From assembly GCA_943370595.1 (NCBI GenBank), contig CALRRO020000003.1:248001-312000 (forward strand): 64,000 nt of DNA, read 5' to 3'. Shown here one piece after another: positions 57,102 to 64,000 of this stretch. Position 1 is the stretch's first letter, and every line of letters begins with the position of its first letter. Under the pieces are notes generated by a model. It was not told the DNA's origin and did not search any database. It was given only the letters and a program-made list of their open reading frames with translations. The translations under genes were made by a program, and so were the position numbers. This stretch comes from Piscinibacter sp943370595 (GTDB lineage: Bacteria; Pseudomonadota; Gammaproteobacteria; Burkholderiales; Burkholderiaceae_C).

Positions 57102-58994
57102 TCAGCGGGCCGGGACCGCAGGGGCTTCCGGCCCCAACGGCAACGTGAGCCTTATCACGGTGCCATAGCCCGGGCCGGACTCGACGAGGCACTGGCCCTG
57201 CATCTGCTTGGCGCGGTGCTTCATGCTCGACATGCCGTGCCCGCGGTCGAGCTTGCCGTCGAGCTCCATCGGGATGCCCTTGCCGTTGTCCTGGATGTTC
57301 AGGCCGAACTGCAGGCCCGAGATCGCGCAGCGCACCTTCACCTGCGAGGCGCCGCTGTGCTTGATGATGTTGTTGATCGCCTCGCGCAGGATGCGCGTCG
57401 TCTGCACGTAGGCGCGCGCCGGCAGCACCTGCTCGGTGTCCTCGGCCAGGCTCTTCCAGTCGATCTCGACGTTGGCCTGGCCCAGCCGCATCACGCTTTC
57501 GGCGCGCCAGTCGGCCAGCGCATCGGACAGCCGCACCGGCTTGCCGGTCAGGCCGCGCACCGACAGCCGCATTTCCTCGAGCGCCTCGCGCGCCAGCGTC
57601 GAGATGCGTTCGCTCTCGCTGGTGTGCACGATGGTCAGCAGCTTGGCGCCGAGGTCGTCGTGCAGGTCGGCGGCGATGCGCTTGCGCTCCTTCTCGGTGA
57701 CCTGCTCGATGCGCTGGTCGGCCAGCAGCGCGTGATTGCGCTCGATCTCCGCGGTGATCTCGCGCACGCGGGCGTCGAGGCTCAGGCGCACGTCCTGCGC
57801 CACCGGCGAGGCGGCGCGCGACAGCACCAGGCGCAGCCCGAAGATGATCAGCACCAGCGGCACCAGCACCTGCGTGCGCGGCGCCTCGGGCAGCGGCAGC
57901 CAGCCGCGCTGCACCGCGAGTTCGAGCAGCAGCACCGTGGAGACGGCCGCCAGCGTCACCGCCATCGGCCAGAACTCGCCGCGCCGGTCCCGCCAGCTGA
58001 TGCGCAGGTGCAGCAGCATCGCGCCCAGCGTCTCGAGCGCGAGCACGACGTACCAGGCGCCGGTCATCGCGAACAGCCGCCCCGGGCCGGCCAGCAGCAG
58101 GCTCATCGGCAGCAGCACGCACTGCGCGAGCAGGGCCGCCTCGATCATGCGCGAGCGCACCCCGGCATAGCTGAGCAGGAACTGCACCGCCAGGCCGAGC
58201 ACCGGCGTGAACGACAGGCAGACGAGGAACTCGACCGTGGCGTTGTCCAGCGGTACCGCGCGCCACCACAGCCGCGCCGACAGCAAGCCCATGCCGATGG
58301 CCATCAGGCCGTAGTAGCCCAGCGGCGCGTCGCGGCGGTTCACCCAGGCCAGGCCGACCATCACGATGCCCAGCGTGCCCAGCGCAAGGCTGACGATCTT
58401 GACCAGGGTGACGTTCCAGAACATCGCCCTTTCCTGCAGCAGCACCAGTTCCTCGTAGGCCCCGATGCGCAGCGCCGAGAGGCCGCCGGCGCGCTCGCGC
58501 GCGGCGACGTTCTGCAGCGCGTAACCGCGCACGTGCAGGTCGAGCACGTTGCCCTTCGACAGCACCAGTCCGCCCGGCACCGAGACGAGCTGCGGGTAGT
58601 GGCAGTCGCGCGCTGCCGGCGCGCCGCCGCGGCCGCCGGTGTGGATGCGCCGGCCGTTCAGGTAGACGTCGATCTGGCTGCACGCACGCTCGACGAACAG
58701 GCCGAGCAGGTCGTTGCGGTCCAGCGAGGGCCCCGGATCGAAGCTGACCCGGTACCACACCCCGCCTTCGTGGCGAGGCTGCGATTCGGACCAGTCGTCG
58801 GGCAGGCTGACCGTGGTCGCCGCCGGGTCGCCTTCCGGGAAGCGCTCGGCGTTGCCGGCCACCGACAGGGCCTGGGTGATCAGTTGCGTCGGCGCCGGTG
58901 CTGCCGTGGCCACCGCCGCCACGGCCAGGAGCAGCGCCGCGCTCAGGCGCGGAACCAGGCGAGAAACCAGGCAGAGCAGGGCGGCGGCGGGCAT
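57102..58994 (-). CDS. 7TMR-DISM sensor histidine kinase (NarX/DesK-type core)
   Basis: 630 aa. A signal-like N-terminus precedes a ~160-residue extracellular region with a jelly-roll pattern (WYRVSFDPGP, CSQIDVYLNGRRIHTGG), as in DISMED2 domains. Seven hydrophobic segments span about 175-375. A coiled coil leads to HisKA_3: ERKRIAADLHDDLGAKL with the phospho-His. The ATPase has NNIIKHSG (N box), QDNGKGI (G1) and GHGMSSM (G2). The periplasmic domain may bind carbohydrate-like ligands. The start at 58994 is 103 bp from the divergent phoH start. Confidence 0.86.
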   Translation of the reverse strand: MPAAALLCLVSRLVPRLSAALLLAVAAVATAAPAPTQLITQALSVAGNAERFPEGDPAATTVSLPDDWSESQPRHEGGVWYRVSFDPGPSLDRNDLLGLFVERACSQIDVYLNGRRIHTGGRGGAPAARDCHYPQLVSVPGGLVLSKGNVLDLHVRGYALQNVAARERAGGLSALRIGAYEELVLLQERAMFWNVTLVKIVSLALGTLGIVMVGLAWVNRRDAPLGYYGLMAIGMGLLSARLWWRAVPLDNATVEFLVCLSFTPVLGLAVQFLLSYAGVRSRMIEAALLAQCVLLPMSLLLAGPGRLFAMTGAWYVVLALETLGAMLLHLRISWRDRRGEFWPMAVTLAAVSTVLLLELAVQRGWLPLPEAPRTQVLVPLVLIIFGLRLVLSRAASPVAQDVRLSLDARVREITAEIERNHALLADQRIEQVTEKERKRIAADLHDDLGAKLLTIVHTSESERISTLAREALEEMRLSVRGLTGKPVRLSDALADWRAESVMRLGQANVEIDWKSLAEDTEQVLPARAYVQTTRILREAINNIIKHSGASQVKVRCAISGLQFGLNIQDNGKGIPMELDGKLDRGHGMSSMKHRAKQMQGQCLVESGPGYGTVIRLTLPLGPEAPAVPAR

Positions 58995-59097
58995 CGCCGG
59001 CGATTGTGCAGGATGGTCGTGGCCTGGGCACGGTCGGATGGCACGCGGCCGGCCTGCTTGGGGCGACAATCGCCGCTCCCGCGACTTGCCGTCCACC

Positions 59098-60081
59098 GTG
59101 ATCCTTCGCCACGCCTTCATCCCGCCCGACAACGCGCGCCTGGCCCACCTGTGCGGCAGCCTCGACGAGCACCTGCGCAGCATCGAGGCGGCGCTGGACG
59201 TCACCATCACGCGGCGCAACGAATCCTTCAGTGTCGAGGGCGGCAAGCGCCCGGCCGAGCGGGCCGTCGCCTTGCTGCAGTCGCTGTACGACCGTGCGCG
59301 CCGCGCCATTCCGGCCGAGCAGGTGCAGCTGGCGATCGTCGAGGCGATGTCCGACCTGAAGGCGCCGGCGCTGCGCGCCGCCACCGCGGCCGACGCCTTG
59401 CCGGCGGACGATGCCGAGATCGTGCTGCACACCCGGCGCAGCGACCTGACCGGCCGCACGCCCAACCAGCTGACCTACCTGCGTCAGATCCTGTCGCACG
59501 ACATCACCTTCGGCATCGGGCCGGCGGGCACCGGCAAGACCTTCCTGGCCGTCGCCTGTGCGGTCGACGCGCTGGAGCGCAGCCAGGTGCAGCGCATCAT
59601 CCTGACGCGCCCGGCGGTCGAGGCCGGCGAGCGGCTCGGCTTCCTGCCCGGCGACCTGGCGCAGAAGGTCGACCCCTACCTGCGCCCGCTGTACGACGCG
59701 CTGTACGACCTGATGGGCTTCGACCGCGTGACCAAGGCCTTCGAGAAGGGCACGCTGGAGATCGCGCCGCTGGCCTTCATGCGCGGGCGCACGCTGAACC
59801 ACGCCTTCGTGATCCTCGACGAGGCGCAGAACACCACGCCCGAGCAGATGAAGATGTTCCTCACACGCATCGGCTTCGGCGCCAAGGCGGTGGTCACCGG
59901 TGACGTCAGTCAGGTCGACCTGCCCAAGGGCAGTGCCAGCGGGCTGATCGACGCCGAGCGGGTGCTGCGTCGTGTGCGCGGCATCGCGACGACCCGCTTC
60001 ACGTCGGCTGACGTGGTGCGCCATCCGCTGGTGGCGCGCATCGTCGAGGCCTACGAAGCAGCACAGGCTGACGAGCGCTGA
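59098..60081 (+). CDS. phoH: PhoH-like ATPase
   Basis: 327 aa. FGIGPAGTGKTFLAVA near residue 140 is Walker A and FVILDEAQNTTPEQMKMFLTR Walker B; ARLAHLCGSLDEHLRSIE at the start is the typical N-terminal helix region, and FTSADVVRHPLVARIV the end. GTG at 59098 is the best start because the conserved region follows at once. PhoH-family ATPases work in RNA metabolism and are nearly always paired with ybeY, as here, 1 bp apart. Confidence 0.87.
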   Translation: MILRHAFIPPDNARLAHLCGSLDEHLRSIEAALDVTITRRNESFSVEGGKRPAERAVALLQSLYDRARRAIPAEQVQLAIVEAMSDLKAPALRAATAADALPADDAEIVLHTRRSDLTGRTPNQLTYLRQILSHDITFGIGPAGTGKTFLAVACAVDALERSQVQRIILTRPAVEAGERLGFLPGDLAQKVDPYLRPLYDALYDLMGFDRVTKAFEKGTLEIAPLAFMRGRTLNHAFVILDEAQNTTPEQMKMFLTRIGFGAKAVVTGDVSQVDLPKGSASGLIDAERVLRRVRGIATTRFTSADVVRHPLVARIVEAYEAAQADER

Positions 60082-60082
60082 G

Positions 60083-60544
60083 ATGGTGGCAGCGCGCCCC
60101 GGGCTCTCGCTGTCGCTGCAGTTCGCCGATGCGACGCACCGCGCGCAGCTGCCGCGTCACAAGGTTGCGCGCTGGATGCGCGCCGCGCTGGAGGCGCCGG
60201 CGGAGATCGCGGTGCGCATCGTCGATGCCGAGGAAGGCCAGGCGCTGAACCGCGACTACCGCGGCAAGGACTACGCCACCAACGTGCTCACCTTCGACTA
60301 CGCACGCGAGCCGCTGGTGCACGCCGACCTGGTGCTGTGTGCGCCGGTGGTCGAGCGCGAGGCGCGCGAAGCCGGCAAGACCATCGAGGCGCACTACGCC
60401 CACCTGCTGGTGCACGGCACGCTGCACGCGCAGGGTTACGACCACGAGAAGGCGCGTGACGCCAAGGTGATGGAGCGGCGTGAGACCGAGATCCTGGCCG
60501 CGCTCGGCTTCGCCGACCCGTACGCCGGTGATCAGGCCGACTGA
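60083..60544 (+). CDS. ybeY: Endoribonuclease YbeY (16S rRNA maturation)
   Basis: 153 aa. HLLVHGTLHAQGYDHE is the H3xH5xH zinc site and NRDYRGKDYATNVLTFDYA the conserved N-terminal motif. YbeY is a single-strand-specific RNase that takes part in 16S 3'-end maturation and ribosome quality control. It begins 1 bp after the phoH stop. Its 3' end overlaps the convergent exporter gene by 13 bp. Confidence 0.93.
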   Translation: MVAARPGLSLSLQFADATHRAQLPRHKVARWMRAALEAPAEIAVRIVDAEEGQALNRDYRGKDYATNVLTFDYAREPLVHADLVLCAPVVEREAREAGKTIEAHYAHLLVHGTLHAQGYDHEKARDAKVMERRETEILAALGFADPYAGDQAD

Positions 60545-61437
60545 GGCGCTCGGGCCGCACGCGCCGGCCACAGCACCGAGGCGATCGCCGCCAGCATCAG
60601 CACGATGGCGGCGAAGTCCTGCCAGTGCAGCGTCTCGCCCAGCCACCAGGCGCCGGACAGCGTGCCCAGCACCGGGATCATCATCACCGACAGCGTCGAG
60701 GCCACCGGCGGCAGCGCGCGCGCGAGCACCAGCCACACCGGCTGAGCGAAGCCGAAGATCATCACCGCGTTGAAGACGATCGCTGCCCACACGGCAGTGC
60801 TCGGCAGTTGCCAGCGCTCGTGCTCGAAGCACGCGGCCAGCACCGTCATCACCAGGGTCGTGATCACCGTCATCCAGAACACGATGGCCAGCGTCGGCAC
60901 CGGCAAACGCGTGCGGCGCAGCTGCTGCGTGCCCAGCGCCCACACGGCCGCCGAGACCAGCATGCCCATCGCCGCCCAGGGCTTGCCGGCCATGCGGCCG
61001 AGCTCGTGCCACAGCAGCAGCGTGACGCCCAGCGCCGCGGCCGCCACGCCGGCGAGCTGCCGTGCCGACAGCCGCTGGCCGAACAGCGCCATGCCCCACA
61101 GTGCCGAGAACACCGGCATCGTGTAGCCGAGGATGGCCGCGCGGCCCGAGGACAGCGCCTGCACCGAGATGATCGCCAGCACGTGCCAGACGATCATGTT
61201 GGTGACGGTCAGCAGCGTCAGCTCGCCCCAGTGCGAACGTTCGATGCGCAGCGGCACCTTCATCGCCCGCACCGCGAGGTAGAGCACCGGCAGGCCCAGC
61301 CACATCGACAGGGAACGGAACGACAGCGGCGCGAAGTTCGTGACGCCGAACTTCATGATCGGCCAGTTCAGGCCCCAGACCAGCGTCAGCCCGACCAGCA
61401 GCACGAGCTGGCGCGCGCTGAACTGCGGCGCGCTCAA
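60532..61437 (-). CDS. EamA/DMT superfamily transporter
   Basis: 301 aa with ten hydrophobic segments in two EamA repeats; LTLVWGLNWPIMKFGV opens the first and FNAVMIFGFAQPVWLVLARALPP is part of the second. The family exports metabolites or amino acids through the inner membrane. It overlaps the CorA gene by 4 bp and is cotranscribed with it. The C-terminus (LWPARAARAPQSA) is a short cytosolic tail. Confidence 0.88.
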   Translation of the reverse strand: MSAPQFSARQLVLLVGLTLVWGLNWPIMKFGVTNFAPLSFRSLSMWLGLPVLYLAVRAMKVPLRIERSHWGELTLLTVTNMIVWHVLAIISVQALSSGRAAILGYTMPVFSALWGMALFGQRLSARQLAGVAAAALGVTLLLWHELGRMAGKPWAAMGMLVSAAVWALGTQQLRRTRLPVPTLAIVFWMTVITTLVMTVLAACFEHERWQLPSTAVWAAIVFNAVMIFGFAQPVWLVLARALPPVASTLSVMMIPVLGTLSGAWWLGETLHWQDFAAIVLMLAAIASVLWPARAARAPQSA

Positions 61438-62531
61438 TGGCGGCTGCCCAGGTAGTTCTTGCGCCAGAAGAAGACGGACAGGCCGACGCCCAGGATCAGC
61501 ATGATGCCGGCAGCGATCCAGAAGCCGGTGGCGCTGTGGATCAGCGGCAGCGCGTCGAAGTTCATGCCGAAGAAGCCGGTGACCAGGTTCAGCGGCATGA
61601 AGATCGCCGTCAGCACGGTCAGCGTGCGCATGATCGTGTTGGTGCGGTTGCTCTGAGCCGAGAAGTGCATCTGCACCGCCGTCTCCGCCGAGGACTCCAG
61701 CCGCCGAACGTGCGTCAGCACACGCTCGATGTGCTCGACCACGTCGCGCGAGCGCAGCCGCAGCAGCTCACGCTCGCGGCGCGCCGCCTTGTCGGGCGTG
61801 TCGGGCCATTCGTCGAGCGCGTCGATCCACTCCATCACCGCGCTGCGCTGGTCCTCGCAGGTGTCCTCCAGCAGGTGCAGCGCGTTGCGCGACTCCAGCA
61901 GCAGCTGCCAGTTGCGGAAGTTGCTGCGCGGGCGGAACAGCTCCTGCTGCAGGTGGGCGAACTGGCGCGTCAGCAGCCGCCGCAGCTCGAGGTAGCTGTC
62001 GACCATGTGGTTGACCATGCGCAGCATCAGGTCGGCCGGGCTGGTCGGCATGCGGGCGCCCTGGCGCGAATCGCTGGGTTGCGCCTGCTGCGACAGGCGG
62101 CCGGAAAAGTACTCGCGCACCAGGCAGTCGGTCGGGTGCACCGTCAGCAGCACGCGGTCGAACACCGCGAAGCCGACCGGGCTGGTGTCGATGGCCTCCA
62201 GCGCCTGCTTGGCCGAGGCCAGCGTGCCCTGGTTCTCGTCGACGAAGCTGCCGGCCGTGCCCGCGCCCGCGGCCAGGCGGCGGAACACCAGCAGGTCGTA
62301 GCCCGAGGTGTAGTCGAAGTGCGAGGGCAGCTGGTTGTTCAGCAGGTCCGAGACATGCAGGTCGACCAGCGTGCCGCCGGTCCAGACATGCAACGCGGCC
62401 TGCAGCGTGGCAGTCTGCACCTCGAACTCGCGCCGCGCCGCGCCCACCCACAGGTAGCCGGTGGCGGGCAGGGTCTCGGGCAGTGTTGGCAGTTCGGTGA
62501 ACTGCTCGCCGCTGATGTGGAAGACGCGCAC
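61434..62531 (-). CDS. CorA/ZntB-family divalent metal transporter
   Basis: 365 aa. A long cytosolic N-terminal part (about 1-290) rich in acidic and Arg-containing helices is followed by two membrane helices. The selectivity motif GMN is present in TGFFGMNFDAL near residue 325. The C-terminal WRKNYLGSRH is the usual basic tail. Pentamers transport Mg2+, Co2+ or Zn2+; the type is not decided by sequence. It follows hemB by 22 bp and precedes the EamA gene. Confidence 0.87.
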   Translation of the reverse strand: MRVFHISGEQFTELPTLPETLPATGYLWVGAARREFEVQTATLQAALHVWTGGTLVDLHVSDLLNNQLPSHFDYTSGYDLLVFRRLAAGAGTAGSFVDENQGTLASAKQALEAIDTSPVGFAVFDRVLLTVHPTDCLVREYFSGRLSQQAQPSDSRQGARMPTSPADLMLRMVNHMVDSYLELRRLLTRQFAHLQQELFRPRSNFRNWQLLLESRNALHLLEDTCEDQRSAVMEWIDALDEWPDTPDKAARRERELLRLRSRDVVEHIERVLTHVRRLESSAETAVQMHFSAQSNRTNTIMRTLTVLTAIFMPLNLVTGFFGMNFDALPLIHSATGFWIAAGIMLILGVGLSVFFWRKNYLGSRH

Positions 62532-62553
62532 GGCGCGGCGCTCCTCGCCTTGC

Positions 62554-63558
<1,005 letters not shown>

Positions 63559-63645
63559 GAGCGTCTCCTGCATCACGGGATGCTCACCAGAAGTGTTCGC
63601 AAGTCCCTTTTGCATCTGCTAAAGTTACAAGTGGATGATAGCTGC

Positions 63646-63741
63646 AAGGTTGTCGTCCCCTGCTTTTCCTCCCTGAGCAGGTGCCTTACCGTGATGACAG
63701 CGATAAGGCTTTCGAACCCCGGCCTCCGTGCCGGGGTTTTT
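63646..63741 (+). ncRNA. Candidate small RNA between hemB and hemJ-like gene
   Basis: No rightward gene lies upstream within 3 kb, yet a strong rightward terminator ends at 63741. Sequence before it can fold as CCTGCT/AGCAGG and GCCTTA/TAAGGC stems. A weak promoter (TTGCAT at 63610, GATGAT at 63634, 18 bp apart) would start a ~95-nt RNA. Location and three-stem shape recall the 'Betaproteobacteria toxic small RNA' family, but I cannot run a covariance search; this is a hypothesis. Confidence 0.5.
63717..63741 (+). terminator. Rho-independent terminator
   Basis: CCCCGGC-CTCCGT-GCCGGGG followed by TTTTT (63737-63741). It faces rightward and lies 42 bp before the hemJ-like ATG. Confidence 0.8.
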
Positions 63742-63783
63742 CTTGGTCAAGGCCGGTGTGCGCCTTGTCGCGATAATGCCCCG

Positions 63784-64000
63784 ATGCTCTGGGTCAAAGC
63801 CTTTCACATCGTCTTCGTCGCCGCCTGGTTCGCGGGCCTGTTCTACCTGCCGCGGATCTTCGTCAACCTCGCGTCGGTGCCGGCCGACAGCCACGCCGAA
63901 CGCGAGCGCTTGTTGCTGATGGCGCGCCGGCTGTACCGCTTCGCCGGCATCCTGATGATCCCTGCGCTGGTGCTGGGCCTGCTGCTGTGGCTGTACTACG
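63784..64000 (+). CDS. HemJ-like membrane protein (5' part)
   Basis: 72 codons visible, running off the window. MLWVKAFHIVFVAAWFAGLFYLPRIFV is a first membrane helix with the conserved His and the FYLPRIFV block of HemJ (UPF0093), and YRFAGILMIPALVLGLLLWLYY is the second. HemJ oxidises protoporphyrinogen IX in bacteria lacking HemG/HemY. A link with hemB just across the gap fits heme synthesis. The C-terminal half is outside the window, so the call is provisional. Confidence 0.75.
   Translation, partial: MLWVKAFHIVFVAAWFAGLFYLPRIFVNLASVPADSHAERERLLLMARRLYRFAGILMIPALVLGLLLWLYY

Overview
The window is GC-rich chromosomal DNA that reads like a betaproteobacterium of the order Burkholderiales (Rubrivivax/Leptothrix/Methylibium-like). 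The grounds are the GC-saturated third codon positions, the many Liv-type ABC transporters, a DUF1840 gene, and familiar neighbours such as phoH-ybeY and a hemB/hemJ-like pair. The genus is an inference. I see no tRNA, rRNA, transposase, phage gene or CRISPR array.

Layout. (1) 1-9588: the tail of one gene, a repeat-rich gap, then a leftward unit: a Liv-type ABC transporter followed by a monooxygenase-like protein, a DUF3857/transglutaminase/TPR protein, RidA and a Gfo/Idh/MocA dehydrogenase. (2) 9651-11081: two universal stress protein genes, each behind an FNR-like box. (3) 11078-26689: a catabolic island. A TetR gene faces an acyl-CoA synthetase (feruloyl-CoA synthase type) plus thiolase. 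After a leftward amidohydrolase comes a ten-gene rightward operon: crotonase, second synthetase, SDR dehydrogenase, thioesterase, substrate-binding protein, LivH, fused LivM-LivG, LivF, acyl-CoA dehydrogenase, MarR. (4) 26681-28845: alpha/beta hydrolase, an overlooked 37-codon membrane ORF and a TetR with matching palindromes, then a 298-bp imperfect palindrome. (5) 28944-36876: MetE-like methyltransferase, a third Liv-type transporter, pobA and its IclR regulator. (6) 36981-40472: TIR-membrane protein, PLP dehydratase and pcaF behind tandem operators. (7) 40588-48086: HD-GYP and PAS-GGDEF-EAL proteins, DUF1840, PEBP, histidine phosphatase, D-threonine-aldolase-like enzyme, sterol-desaturase-like protein. 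(8) 48187-53762: IclR plus a fourth Liv-type transporter. (9) 53769-64000: ruvB and ruvA separated by two periplasmic copper-type genes, a two-component system, phoH, ybeY, an EamA exporter, CorA, hemB, a candidate sRNA and a hemJ-like 5' end.

How it fits together. The likely theme is uptake and breakdown of lignin-type aromatic acids. Transporters import the acids, CoA ligases activate them, the acyl-CoA dehydrogenase/crotonase/SDR/thiolase set shortens the side chain, and the thioesterase can release a free hydroxybenzoate. PobA would make protocatechuate, and PcaF is the last step of the beta-ketoadipate pathway. The enzyme families are well supported; the substrates and the flow between clusters are inferred.
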